Part shown: positions 20,382 through 28,094 of the stretch, piece by piece
How positions within the stretch are numbered: the first letter of the stretch is position 1
How the letters are laid out: every line of letters begins with the position of its first letter
Source: a virus
Direction: 5' to 3' (one strand)
IMG/VR virus record: IMGVR_UViG_3300042541_001268
Coordinates: 1 to 35,531 of that record
Length of the DNA stretch: 35,531 bases
Made by a program: the position numbers and the translations under genes
Notes under the pieces: generated by a model
What the model was told of the DNA's origin: nothing
The model's input: only the letters and a program-made list of their open reading frames with translations
The model's database searches: none

Positions 20382-20406
20382 CACGTGCCGTGTGACGGAC
20401 ATCACA
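20382..20406. promoter_or_regulatory. Inter-operon cassette F: CACGTG and perfect CRP/GlxR-like site
   Basis: CACGTG (20382-20387) and TGTGA-CGGACA-TCACA (20391-20406, perfect). The site lies about 22 bases upstream of the rightward -35, a usual activator position. Confidence 0.65.
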
Positions 20407-20427
20407 TGCGACACGCCGTGCTAGGAC

Positions 20428-20456
20428 TTGACTTTTTGACATTTCTCTGTTATACT
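20428..20456 (+). promoter_or_regulatory. Rightward promoter of 20489-20990 operon
   Basis: TTGACT, 17-base spacer TTTTGACATTTCTCTGT, TATACT. Confidence 0.75.
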
Positions 20457-20488
20457 TGCAGTATACAAAATAAAGAAAGGTGTTCAAG

Positions 20489-20665
20489 ATGAATACACTA
20501 AATAGAATACAAGCCGAGCAAGCGATTGCTCGCCATGAAGCCCATGAGAAGGCTATGGCTAAGTCACCATGGATAAGAGAAACAATTAACGCTTATCGCA
20601 ACGCTACACCTGAGCAAATCGCTAAGGCTCAAGAATTACTAAAGAAAAGAGGGCTTATCAAATGA
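20489..20665 (+). CDS. Small helical protein, 58 aa
   Basis: Starts MNTLNRIQAEQAIARHEAHE; helical, basic at the end (AQELLKKRGLIK). AGAAAGGTG nine bases before the ATG decides the start against an ATG three codons upstream. First gene of a three-gene operon with ATGA overlaps. Function unknown. Confidence 0.65.
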   Translation: MNTLNRIQAEQAIARHEAHEKAMAKSPWIRETINAYRNATPEQIAKAQELLKKRGLIK

Positions 20666-20811
20666 CTATCACTTACTCACTATGGGACGGCGCACAATTA
20701 CTAGGCGCAGGGCTTACTGCTAACTCAGCAGATGAAATGAACAAGGTAGTAGCAGACCTACAAAAGGTTTCTGTCAATGTAGTAGCACACATGCGAAAGG
20801 TAACACAATGA
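20662..20811 (+). CDS. Small protein, 49 aa
   Basis: Starts MTITYSLWDGAQLLGAGLTA, with a helix ADEMNKVVADLQKVS. ATGA overlaps on both sides. Function unknown. Confidence 0.6.
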   Translation: MTITYSLWDGAQLLGAGLTANSADEMNKVVADLQKVSVNVVAHMRKVTQ

Positions 20812-20990
20812 TTAAATTAACACTAACAACAACAAGCGGTACAACGCGGGGTATGGAATTCGATACCAAGGAGCATGTACACGAGTTCATTGAATTGATG
20901 GGAAGCACCCTACACCAAGGTGTGGCGGTATGTATTGATGCACCCATCATAGGTATACACAATGGATGGATACAGGGTAGAATGAAGTAG
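20808..20990 (+). CDS. Small beta protein, 60 aa
   Basis: Paralogue of 18890-19075 (KLTLTTTSGTTRGMEF.TKEHVHEFIELM). Last gene of the operon, followed by a strong terminator. The paralogues sit on opposite sides of the divergent control region, as if one arm copied part of the other. Confidence 0.65.
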   Translation: MIKLTLTTTSGTTRGMEFDTKEHVHEFIELMGSTLHQGVAVCIDAPIIGIHNGWIQGRMK

Positions 20991-21008
20991 AAGGTTTTCC
21001 CAAGATCT

Positions 21009-21039
21009 AGTGCGTCTGTTATGGGCGCACTATTTTTTT
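21009..21039 (+). terminator. Rho-independent terminator of 20489-20990 operon
   Basis: AGTGCG-11 nt-CGCACT stem followed by ATTTTTTT. Confidence 0.85.
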
Positions 21040-21144
21040 GTGTGTATTTTCTGTATAGTGTGTATCGTACATCTGAATAAAATATTCCAAAAAGTGTAAA
21101 TATAGAAATCTGAATAAATCTGAATTTTATGATATACTTATAAT

Positions 21145-21741
21145 ATGAGAAAAGAATACACAAAAGTTCAATACAATGACAAAAATCAAAAACAATGTAC
21201 AAATTGCAGGGAATATAAAAACCTATTACATTTTCACAAGTACTCTAAAGCACAAGATAAACTAAAGCCTTGGTGCAAGGTTTGTGTAAAGGCATATGAC
21301 ATTAAAGAAAATGATGCCACACGTATATTTCCTAGAAAATTAGACTCTTCTGGCAATATTCATTGTCGCAACTGTGGAGAGTATTTTCCTCAAGAGGAAA
21401 TGAAGCAATCTAAAAACGTTAAATATAAAGAATTATCATATTGTATTACTTGTGCTCCCATACTTAGACATACAAGAAATATTGAAAGATATGGTTTGAC
21501 AATGGAGCAATATCATAAAATGCTAGAAGATCAAGACTATAGTTGTAGGATTTGTGGTTTAAAAGAAAGTACATTTAGAAAGCGCCTATCTGTAGACCAT
21601 AATCATTCCTGCTGTCCTGGAACTAGGGCCTGTGGTAATTGTATTAGAGGTTTGTTGTGTCATCACTGTAATGCTGCGCTAGGTAATGCCAAAGACAGCG
21701 TAGAGATCCTTCAAAGAATGATAGATTACTTAAAAAAATAA
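21145..21741 (+). CDS. Endonuclease VII-like HNH nuclease
   Basis: A 198-residue protein. Two N-terminal zinc modules (C18-C21/C44-C47 and C74-C77/C100-C103) precede the recombination endonuclease VII domain: YGLTMEQYHKMLEDQ (116-130), C134-x2-C137, D151-H152-x-H154 (the catalytic VDHNH), and RGLLCHHCNAALG with C172, C175 and N176. T4 endonuclease VII resolves branched DNA before packaging; stand-alone copies may also be homing nucleases. Leaderless: TATACT ends six bases before the ATG. TCTGAAT is repeated three times just upstream. Confidence 0.9.
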   Translation: MRKEYTKVQYNDKNQKQCTNCREYKNLLHFHKYSKAQDKLKPWCKVCVKAYDIKENDATRIFPRKLDSSGNIHCRNCGEYFPQEEMKQSKNVKYKELSYCITCAPILRHTRNIERYGLTMEQYHKMLEDQDYSCRICGLKESTFRKRLSVDHNHSCCPGTRACGNCIRGLLCHHCNAALGNAKDSVEILQRMIDYLKK

Positions 21742-21769
21742 TTTTTCAGAATGGTGCTATAATAGATCT

Positions 21770-21853
21770 ATGACCGAAACAAATTATGATGGCGATAACT
21801 GCTGCAAAGCATGCACATGCACTAATCCTCATATGAGTGCACCACAGGAATAA
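21770..21853 (+). CDS. Tiny Cys-rich protein, 27 aa
   Basis: Contains C11-C12-x2-C15-x-C17 (CCKACTC) and H21, a possible metal or Fe-S site. Leaderless: TGCTATAAT ends six bases before the ATG, which supports it as a real gene. The next gene repeats the CCxxCxC motif. Confidence 0.6.
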   Translation: MTETNYDGDNCCKACTCTNPHMSAPQE

Positions 21854-21857
21854 TTAA

Positions 21858-22025
21858 ATGGGAATTCTGGACAATCTAGAAAATGCCTGGGATGAAAATT
21901 TCTTATTCGAATCCAAACCTATGCAATCAACAGACAATATGGGCAGACCTACAGACTACTCTTCGTTGGCTGTAAAAATATTTTCAGAAACTTGTTGCTC
22001 AGGATGTTCTTGCAAAAATGAATAG
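21858..22025 (+). CDS. Small protein with C-terminal CCxxCxC, 55 aa
   Basis: Polar N-terminal part, then ETCCSGCSCKNE at the very end. Starts four bases after the stop of 21770-21853 and overlaps the next gene by eight bases. The shared CCxxCxC motif links it to its neighbour. Confidence 0.6.
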   Translation: MGILDNLENAWDENFLFESKPMQSTDNMGRPTDYSSLAVKIFSETCCSGCSCKNE

Positions 22026-22188
22026 CGATCATCAAGAGTTAACTCCAGAACAAAAACAAGCGGTTTTGCTATTTAATATTGAGCAAAGACTTAGACAACA
22101 TATTGCAAACCAGATCGAGTTAAAATTTCACGGTACACATCATGAAGCAGCACATGAGATAGCCCAATTTGTAAAAAATATGGCCTAA
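22018..22188 (+). CDS. Small helical protein, 56 aa
   Basis: Helical, His/Gln-rich (LRQHIANQIELKFHGTHHEA). Last gene of the short plus-strand unit. Function unknown. Confidence 0.6.
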   Translation: MNSDHQELTPEQKQAVLLFNIEQRLRQHIANQIELKFHGTHHEAAHEIAQFVKNMA

Positions 22189-22191
22189 ACC

Positions 22192-22404
22192 TTAATCCTT
22201 AATTTGATATAATTTCCACATACCTACATCAATAAACCCATAGCAAATCATATTTGCATGCTCTTCTGAATCTGCATTTACAACAATATCCACATTAGAC
22301 TCAATATAAATTCCTGGCTCGTAGTCTTTTTTGGCATTTGCCAGATATGCTTCTTGGACTTTTTCAAAAATTGGTTTGTAATAATATTTAGGCAAGTGCG
22401 CCAC
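22192..22404 (-). CDS. Small protein, 70 aa (GTG start)
   Basis: Begins at GTG (AHLPKYYYKPIFEKVQEAYL) within the end of 22388-22573; AAAGAAGGTGG precedes. Second half IYIESNVDIVVNADSEEHAN is a beta-alpha pattern. Last gene of the trio. Function unknown. Confidence 0.6.
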   Translation of the reverse strand: MAHLPKYYYKPIFEKVQEAYLANAKKDYEPGIYIESNVDIVVNADSEEHANMICYGFIDVGMWKLYQIKD

Positions 22405-22573
22405 CTTCTTTCAATTTTGTGTAAATATTTGAAGCCATGTATACTAACGTTGGATGTACTTGTGAAATTTGCGCTTCTGCTTCTTCATCGCTCATATTGT
22501 TTTGCTTGCAAAGTTCTCTGTTATCAGCAGTAATACTCTCTACCATCATGTCAATAATTTCTTCTTTATTCAT
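22388..22573 (-). CDS. Small helical protein, 61 aa
   Basis: Acidic helix-rich protein (NKEEIIDMMVESITADNREL). The ATG at 22573 overlaps the upstream TGA and follows AAGGAATGGGT. Function unknown. Confidence 0.6.
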   Translation of the reverse strand: MNKEEIIDMMVESITADNRELCKQNNMSDEEAEAQISQVHPTLVYMASNIYTKLKEGGALA

Positions 22574-23340
22574 ACCCATTCCTTTTCTTGGTTGTAAGTT
22601 ACAGAATACTCTCCTGTAAATATCTCTGCATAAGAGATGATATCTCTATTATACCTTATAACGGTTTCTTTGCCAACTTTGTCGCATATGTACTTACTAC
22701 CCATAGTTAGTGGTTTAAACTTCATACCCTGACCTTCTAGGGCGTTATTAAGGGTATCCAGGTATCGTTGCTTGCCGTATCGTTTAGAAGTAAATGATTG
22801 ATCAACATAATCAAACCTTGCCTGTGCATCATTTTTTCTTGCAATGTCCGAATTGTCCATTATGTACTGTACTGCAGGATGATCCATCCGTGTTGACCAA
22901 TTTCGCATGTTCTCGCTATATTTCTCCATGTTCTTGAGAGTTGAGTCAGCGAAAGCCATGCGTATGAGGTCAAGATTGGAGGTTTGAACCTCTGTTGCGA
23001 AACTTATCAAAAAGGCGGTTGCGAAAGGAAACTTGTCGCTATATGTCGTGACGCCAAAGTGAACATTTGGATTAAACGACTCGACGGACATATTATCTTC
23101 CAAGAGTCGCATATGATTGCCGAGAGATACATACTCTTGCCGATTCATATCGCAGTCGACAAACAGACATTCTTCTGGATTGATCCCGTCGGCGAGACAT
23201 AAAATATTTTTGTCGTATGAGCCTACTATTTGCGAACCGTTAAAACGCTCTAATAATTTTGCGGTCATAAAGCCATCCATGTCAGGGGATATAATAAGAT
23301 TCGTCGAATGCTCTAATGTATTGAGTATGTCTGTCTTCAT
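22570..23340 (-). CDS. DHH-phosphoesterase-like protein (tentative)
   Basis: A 256-residue protein. LIISPDMDGFMTAKLL (15-30; D20, D22), LFVDCDM (59-65; D62, D64) and SLGNHM (72-77; H76) are ordered like the first three metal motifs of DHH-family phosphoesterases, although the third is NHM rather than DHH. The C-terminal half has no recognised domain. If the assignment holds it could degrade small nucleotides or single-stranded nucleic acid. First gene of a minus-strand trio. Family assignment is weak. Confidence 0.45.
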   Translation of the reverse strand: MKTDILNTLEHSTNLIISPDMDGFMTAKLLERFNGSQIVGSYDKNILCLADGINPEECLFVDCDMNRQEYVSLGNHMRLLEDNMSVESFNPNVHFGVTTYSDKFPFATAFLISFATEVQTSNLDLIRMAFADSTLKNMEKYSENMRNWSTRMDHPAVQYIMDNSDIARKNDAQARFDYVDQSFTSKRYGKQRYLDTLNNALEGQGMKFKPLTMGSKYICDKVGKETVIRYNRDIISYAEIFTGEYSVTYNQEKEWV

Positions 23341-23372
23341 TTTTAATAAACTCCATGTATAATAATATAGTT

Positions 23373-23639
23373 ATGACAATTCAAGACTGGGCTTCCTTAA
23401 TAGTAGCAATACTTACAATTGTATCATCAATTGCCTTTGGAATCAAGTGGCTTGTAAAGCATTATCTTTACGAACTTAAAACTAATGGCGGATCATCGGT
23501 AAAAGATCAAATTAATAGATTAGAAAGTGCTGTTGACGAACAGAGAATTGACTCTATCAAATCTAGAGATCGCCAAGAAAAGAAACTTGACGAAATGTAC
23601 GAAATTCTAATTAAGCACATTGCTGCTAATGATAAATAA
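23373..23639 (+). CDS. Holin-like membrane protein, 88 aa
   Basis: One hydrophobic segment (WASLIVAILTIVSSIAFGIK, 6-25) followed by a short amphipathic part and a charged coiled coil (DQINRLESAVDEQRIDSIKS). This matches small phage holins of the single-TM type. Start chosen at MTIQDW; TATAAT lies nine bases before it. It is next to the tail genes; the lysozyme is 9 kb downstream. Confidence 0.6.
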   Translation: MTIQDWASLIVAILTIVSSIAFGIKWLVKHYLYELKTNGGSSVKDQINRLESAVDEQRIDSIKSRDRQEKKLDEMYEILIKHIAANDK

Positions 23640-23758
23640 TTTGCTATATACTATATATAAAGATAGTTTGTAAAACTATAAAGATAGTTCTTTTTTTTCT
23701 TATATATATTTAGTATACACTATTCAATACCTGGCATAAAAGACATATGGTAACAAAT

Positions 23759-23819
23759 CGGACATTGTCTATTATAACAATTTGATAACTTTAAATGTTA
23801 TGTCCGTTTTGTCTATTAT
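23759..23819. repeat. Inverted CGGACAT repeat with direct TTGTCTATTAT repeat
   Basis: CGGACAT (23759-23765) and ATGTCCG (23800-23806) are 34 bases apart; TTGTCTATTAT follows each arm (23765-23775 and 23809-23819). GGACAT also recurs in inter-operon regions. Possible operator. Confidence 0.5.
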
Positions 23820-23838
23820 GGTATACTTTTATTACTGG

Positions 23839-23889
23839 CTAATACCTTGGTTTGTCCTATACCCACCAATCAAGGTATTAGTCTTTTTT
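23839..23889 (+). terminator. Strong terminator, possibly a small RNA
   Basis: CTAATACCTTG-21 nt-CAAGGTATTAG stem followed by TCTTTTTT. A TATACT (23822-23827) lies only about a dozen bases before it, so the hairpin could be an independent short transcript. Confidence 0.75.
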
Positions 23890-23905
23890 ATGGTATAATC
23901 ACATT

Positions 23906-24286
23906 ATGACTATGCATGGACCAGAAGTTTTTGGAGCAGATCCAGCCAGAATTAAATGGCAAATCGTTAGAGGAGATACCTCCCCGCTTCGTGTTGAATT
24001 TTTAGAAGATGACGAAGTAACATATTTTGATACTTCTGATTGGACCTTTGAGGCTACTACTTATGATCCTCAGTCTGATGCTCTTGATACCCTGGAAGTT
24101 ACGGCAGGAAGTGGATATGTAGACATTATGGCTCCAGCATCTATTACTGAATTATGGGGTACTGGTTATAAATCAGTTGTAACAGAATTAACTTTTGACC
24201 TTCAAGTAACTATTGACGTAGAAACAATTTGGACACCTTTGATTGGAACCATCTCAGTAATTGGAGATGTAACAGGTAGTCTCTAA
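23906..24286 (+). CDS. Tail-associated Ig-like protein, 126 aa
   Basis: WQIVRGDTSPLRVEFLEDDE (19-38) is an N-terminal motif also found in 33240-33650 (WTVVRGDTSGFKVYVTDDA) and more loosely in 26244-26699 (YKGDTFEFRIYP). Such modules occur in baseplate/tail-fibre adaptor proteins. Leaderless: TATAAT (23894-23899) ends six bases before the ATG. First gene of the tail run. Confidence 0.65.
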   Translation: MTMHGPEVFGADPARIKWQIVRGDTSPLRVEFLEDDEVTYFDTSDWTFEATTYDPQSDALDTLEVTAGSGYVDIMAPASITELWGTGYKSVVTELTFDLQVTIDVETIWTPLIGTISVIGDVTGSL

Positions 24287-24372
24287 TGGCAGTAGTTAAA
24301 ATATCAACTCCAAGACCTGAGTTGCCCACGCTGGTTAGAATTAAAGATAAAACTTTCAAAGTAAATAGGTGA
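24286..24372 (+). CDS. Tiny basic peptide, 28 aa
   Basis: Begins in a TAATG overlap with the previous gene; PRPELPTLVRIKDKTFKVNR is basic. Its stop lies inside the -10 region of the next gene. Could be a real small tail component; support is positional only. Confidence 0.45.
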   Translation: MAVVKISTPRPELPTLVRIKDKTFKVNR

Positions 24373-24384
24373 TATAATCTAGGC

Positions 24385-24657
24385 ATGACAACTCATGCCC
24401 TTACAACTCTTAGTAGCGCTTCTGCTACCAGACTAACTCCAAACGGAATGCATTCTGGAATGGATATTACAATTCAAAATGTAGATGCTTCTGCATATGT
24501 ATACCTTGGAGGAGAAGGAGTGACAGCATCTGATTACGGATACCGTCTTGCCCCTGGCTCAGCATGGTCTGTAGAACTACCTGGACTAGATGCGCTATAT
24601 GCAATCACAGATACCAACAACTCTAAAGTTGCATTATTTAAAATGGGACTTGATTAA
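24385..24657 (+). CDS. Small beta structural protein, 90 aa
   Basis: Beta-rich, with VYLGGEGVTASDYGYRLAPG (38-57) and SVELPGLDALYAITD, a pattern I associate with small structural modules in actinophage tails. Leaderless: TATAAT (24373-24378) ends six bases before the ATG. Confidence 0.65.
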   Translation: MTTHALTTLSSASATRLTPNGMHSGMDITIQNVDASAYVYLGGEGVTASDYGYRLAPGSAWSVELPGLDALYAITDTNNSKVALFKMGLD

Positions 24658-24659
24658 TC

Positions 24660-25484
24660 ATGGCACGTTTTACTACAACAGGTGGTAGCGGAGACGGGAC
24701 TCCAGGAGCACCTGGTACACCAGGAGAAGATGGGGCAGATGCTATTTGGAATTACACTGGAGAATACAGTGGTGGCGCAGCATATGCTGTTGGAGATTTA
24801 GCAACATACGATGGACAACTTTGGTACCGTGCTAATGCAAATGGTGGAAACGTTGGAGACACACCTGCACAAGGATTTATCTGGAACTTGCTTGCAGCAA
24901 AAGGTGCAGATGGAACAAATGGTTCTAGCGGACTTGTATACTTAGGAAACTATATTTCAGGTAATGGATACATTACAGATCTTGCAGTTGTAAGAGGAAG
25001 CGATAACAATCTATACATTGCAAAAGCAAATGGTGGTTTAGCAGATCCAGTTGGTAACACTGCCGAGTGGGACATTTTCTCTAAAAACAGCACTTTTGTT
25101 ATTGGTGGAGAAAGAAATAAAGTTCTTGTTTCTGATGAAGAAAGATTAGTATTGGTAAGCACAAGACCGCCTGGAGAAGAAGTATCTGAAAACCAATGGG
25201 TATTTGGATCTGATGGATTATTAACTGGCCCAGCACCAGACAGTTTAATAAAAGTTAATGGACTTTATGGTAAAGATGCAGATCCTTTATTTTTACTTGC
25301 TCCTGACACTGTTGTTATATCTGGAGATGGTGGAGAATTCTTAGATGATCCAACTGTTGCTGATAATCAAATTGCAACTATTGGTGATTTACCAACGGGA
25401 GCAACAGGAACATTCCAAACCTCAGATAGCAAGATGGTTACAGTTACCAACGGAATCATTACATCTATAGAGTCACTGACTTAA
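24660..25484 (+). CDS. Tail protein with collagen-like and carbohydrate-binding-like modules
   Basis: A 274-residue protein. Residues 11-24 (GDGTPGAPGTPGED) are Gly-X-Y triplets with Pro in the Y position, the usual site of collagen prolyl hydroxylation. Two modules follow: YSGGAAYAVGDLATYDGQLW (about 37-56) with W..LLAAKG, and SGLVYLGNYISGNGYITDLA (about 97-116) with WDIFSK, both like CBM5/12-type or related tail modules. The end (TGTFQTSDSKMVTVTNGIIT) looks like a fibre tip. Possible receptor binding; possible hydroxylation substrate (inference). Confidence 0.7.
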   Translation: MARFTTTGGSGDGTPGAPGTPGEDGADAIWNYTGEYSGGAAYAVGDLATYDGQLWYRANANGGNVGDTPAQGFIWNLLAAKGADGTNGSSGLVYLGNYISGNGYITDLAVVRGSDNNLYIAKANGGLADPVGNTAEWDIFSKNSTFVIGGERNKVLVSDEERLVLVSTRPPGEEVSENQWVFGSDGLLTGPAPDSLIKVNGLYGKDADPLFLLAPDTVVISGDGGEFLDDPTVADNQIATIGDLPTGATGTFQTSDSKMVTVTNGIITSIESLT

Positions 25485-25504
25485 TATAGTGAGATAATAA
25501 CTCC

Positions 25505-26236
25505 ATGGCTGTTTCTAAATCTATGGATTTCCCAGGTGCAAAAAAATCTTCTTATGCTGCACAAGTAGAACAAAGTCAAACATATCCTACTGTAGATAAT
25601 GCTATTTCATTTCTTCCAGTCCCTGGCCCAGTCGGACCACAAGGACCTGCAGGTAGAGATGGCAGAAATGGCGAACAAGGATTGCAAGGAGCACAGGGAA
25701 ATCCTGGCCCTAAAGGAGATCGTGGTCCAGCAGGAGTCAATGGCCAAAGTTCATTGTCATCATCTGGACAACAAGCAGGTTGGGCCTCATATACAAACAC
25801 TATTGAAAAACCAATCAAACTTGGTATCTCTCAAGGAGACGATGGTTGGGTAACTCTTTTATTAGACACAAAAGATAAGAGTCAAAATGAAAAATACCTT
25901 CCAGCAGGCTGTACCAGTCTTTGGAATAGCCACCAGAGAGCCTTAAACTTTCACGGTATAAAAGAAGGCTCCCAAGTATCCGTAACATATAACTTTGAAC
26001 TAACCACATATACCTCAAATACAGAGGTTTGGCTAAGAACCTATTTTGCAAGCAATGATCAGGTGTTTGTACAATTAGTAGGATCATTTAAATATCAGAA
26101 TACTTATAATCTTTCAGTCACTCAACAAATATTTATTGAAAACCAAGCAATGTGGGGCAATGGCGCTGTTCCACAAATTAGAACAGACTTTGATTCATCT
26201 GTAATATTCAATTCTGTCTACGTCAGCGTGGTATAA
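25505..26236 (+). CDS. Collagen-like tail fibre protein
   Basis: A 243-residue protein. Residues about 40-80 are a run of roughly 13 Gly-X-Y triplets (starting GPVGPQGPAGRDGRNGEQ), a collagen-like shaft likely to trimerise. The C-terminal 160 residues are beta-rich (TLLLDTKDKSQNEKYLPAG, VSVTYNFELTTYTSNTEVWL) and would form the head. Leaderless: GATAAT (25493-25498) ends six bases before the ATG. Probably a receptor-binding fibre. Confidence 0.75.
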   Translation: MAVSKSMDFPGAKKSSYAAQVEQSQTYPTVDNAISFLPVPGPVGPQGPAGRDGRNGEQGLQGAQGNPGPKGDRGPAGVNGQSSLSSSGQQAGWASYTNTIEKPIKLGISQGDDGWVTLLLDTKDKSQNEKYLPAGCTSLWNSHQRALNFHGIKEGSQVSVTYNFELTTYTSNTEVWLRTYFASNDQVFVQLVGSFKYQNTYNLSVTQQIFIENQAMWGNGAVPQIRTDFDSSVIFNSVYVSVV

Positions 26237-26243
26237 TAAAACC

Positions 26244-26699
26244 ATGGCATTTCCAGCAACCTACGACTTTAATTACTATAAGGGTGACACCTTTGAGTTT
26301 CGTATCTACCCGAAAAAGAACGATGGAACGGTTTTTGACCTAAGTCCATTTTATGACAGCAATATTCTATATAACACAAACACTATTGATGGTGTTACTG
26401 GAGTCGCTCCATATGAGCAAGCAAGGTTTTCAATTGCCACAGCAAGAGGAAGTGCAGAATCAGCAACAATTAAATGTTTTGCTAGAGTTGATGTTGAGAC
26501 TAATACTTTTGTCCAATGTGCAATTAGACCAACAGAAGGAAATCAACTTGTTGCTGGCACAGAATATGTTTATGATGTTGAAGTAAGATATCCTGCTGGA
26601 GGACCAGATAGCCCATTTTATGAAAAAGTAATTACACTTATGACTGGAACAATCACAGTTACTGATCAAGTCACACGAGATCCAGTCCCTGGAGATTAA
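26244..26699 (+). CDS. Tail-associated beta protein, 151 aa
   Basis: NYYKGDTFEFRIYPKKNDGT (10-29) resembles the RGDT motif of 23906 and 33240. Beta-rich throughout. Leaderless: TATAAT (26232-26237) ends six bases before the ATG; the -10 overlaps the stop of the previous gene. Confidence 0.65.
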   Translation: MAFPATYDFNYYKGDTFEFRIYPKKNDGTVFDLSPFYDSNILYNTNTIDGVTGVAPYEQARFSIATARGSAESATIKCFARVDVETNTFVQCAIRPTEGNQLVAGTEYVYDVEVRYPAGGPDSPFYEKVITLMTGTITVTDQVTRDPVPGD

Positions 26700-26701
26700 C
26701 A

Positions 26702-27298
26702 ATGGCAGATATATTAGTATCAAATGACGATTTAACAGTTTTTGGTGGTCCAGTAGAAATAAGTCTTGACCTAGACATAGGGCCACAGGGTGATCGTGGA
26801 AGTATTATTGTGGGATCAAACGGAAATCCACAAGATGCAAATGTTCATGCAGATATCCTTAACCTTCCAACAGGAATTGAAGCGCTAGATATTGCAATTG
26901 ACTATAATCCATACTCAGATACATATAAAACAGTATTTCAAAGAATAGCGACAACAACTGGAACACAGTGGACTGAAATGCTTAGTTTAAAAACAAATTT
27001 TTATTCTGCTGTAAAAGATGTAACTGCTGCAAATGGAAAACTAACTATTCCACCAATTAACGTAACAGAAATTGCAAGCGACGTAAACCTTACATCTGCA
27101 AGTTTTAGTATTCAGTATTCTATTTCATCTCCAGATACTGCTGGACCATTAGCAACAAATCTTGTAGTAAAAGATGTAGTAGATAGCGGAAGCATTAGAG
27201 CACTACCACTTGAAATAGAGGGTGTAGAATATGATGGAACAACTTGGGGACCGATAACTGGTACTAAGCGTGTCCACCTATTTATTACGGTGGTATAA
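26702..27298 (+). CDS. Putative tail protein, 198 aa
   Basis: N-terminal strands (VEISLDLDIGPQGDRGS, about 18-34) with a short G-x-y-like stretch, then a beta-rich domain. GGAGATT seven bases before the ATG. Tail role inferred from position. Confidence 0.6.
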   Translation: MADILVSNDDLTVFGGPVEISLDLDIGPQGDRGSIIVGSNGNPQDANVHADILNLPTGIEALDIAIDYNPYSDTYKTVFQRIATTTGTQWTEMLSLKTNFYSAVKDVTAANGKLTIPPINVTEIASDVNLTSASFSIQYSISSPDTAGPLATNLVVKDVVDSGSIRALPLEIEGVEYDGTTWGPITGTKRVHLFITVV

Positions 27299-27317
27299 TG
27301 AAAAAGGGTGATTTATA

Positions 27318-28076
27318 GTGGCAGCAGAGAATATTGACAATACCGTTGGTGGTACTGGGCTATTCAATGCCAAAATACCTGGACTTTCAGATGCAGCCGA
27401 TATTCAAGCAGCGCTAAGACTTTACCACTATGGATCTTATGCCTATGACGGTTCAAATACAAATACCGCAAACCTTTTAACCCCATCTATTGCAAAACAT
27501 TTACAGAATCTTGTAGATGCAGATGCTCTTGAAGTAGTAAATAGAACTGCAGCAGATGCAGCAGAAGTATTAGCCAGAAATGCTGCAATTACAACACATA
27601 ATTCATCTACAACAAATGTCCATGGCATAGCAGATACTTCTCTTTTAGCAACAAAGTCTTATGTAGACGGAGTTGATAAATCTTCACTTGTATCACCAAA
27701 AGAATTAACAACTATTTCTGCAACAGCAGCAACTGGAGCAATTGATATTGATGTTGCTACTTCTTCTATTGATATTCGTACTTCCAATGCCGTCGCAAAT
27801 TGGACAATAAATATTCGTGGCAATGCAACAACTACTCTTAATTCATTAATGGCAACAGGTCAGCAAATCTCTGTTGTATTTGAATCTCCTCAAAGTGGAA
27901 CTGCATATTACCCAACAGCACTTACTGTTGATGGTGCATCAGTAACTCCTAAATGGTTAGGTGGAATAGCCCCTTCTTCAGGAAACATTAACTCAACAGA
28001 TGTTTATGTTTATACAATTAGGAAAACAGGTGCAGAAACATTTACTGCTCTTGCATCACAGAACAAGTTTGCTTAG
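27318..28076 (+). CDS. Tail fibre-like protein, 252 aa (GTG start)
   Basis: Ala-rich helical part (RTAADAAEVLARNAAITTHN) leads into SLLATKSYVDGVDK, a phage tail-fibre hinge motif like that in 34372-35531, then a beta-rich end. Starts at GTG 27318 with AAGGGTGA upstream; a TATAAT promoter lies 18 bases before, so it has a leader. Confidence 0.65.
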   Translation: MAAENIDNTVGGTGLFNAKIPGLSDAADIQAALRLYHYGSYAYDGSNTNTANLLTPSIAKHLQNLVDADALEVVNRTAADAAEVLARNAAITTHNSSTTNVHGIADTSLLATKSYVDGVDKSSLVSPKELTTISATAATGAIDIDVATSSIDIRTSNAVANWTINIRGNATTTLNSLMATGQQISVVFESPQSGTAYYPTALTVDGASVTPKWLGGIAPSSGNINSTDVYVYTIRKTGAETFTALASQNKFA

Positions 28077-28094
28077 TAGTAAACAGGTAGAATC

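Larger units (their letters stand above)
20178..20488. other. Divergent control region between minus and plus blocks
   Basis: No gene. Contains the leftward promoter (20234-20262), the CACGTG/CRP-like cassette F (20382-20406) and the rightward promoter (20428-20456). Two further GGACAT repeats (CGGACATTAGGGACAT near 20273) lie in between. Confidence 0.75.

Noticed and set aside
20774-21202. Long minus-strand frame of 142 codons
   Set aside because: Antisense to 20808-20990 and the start of the endonuclease gene, spans the terminator, and has no ribosome site or promoter.
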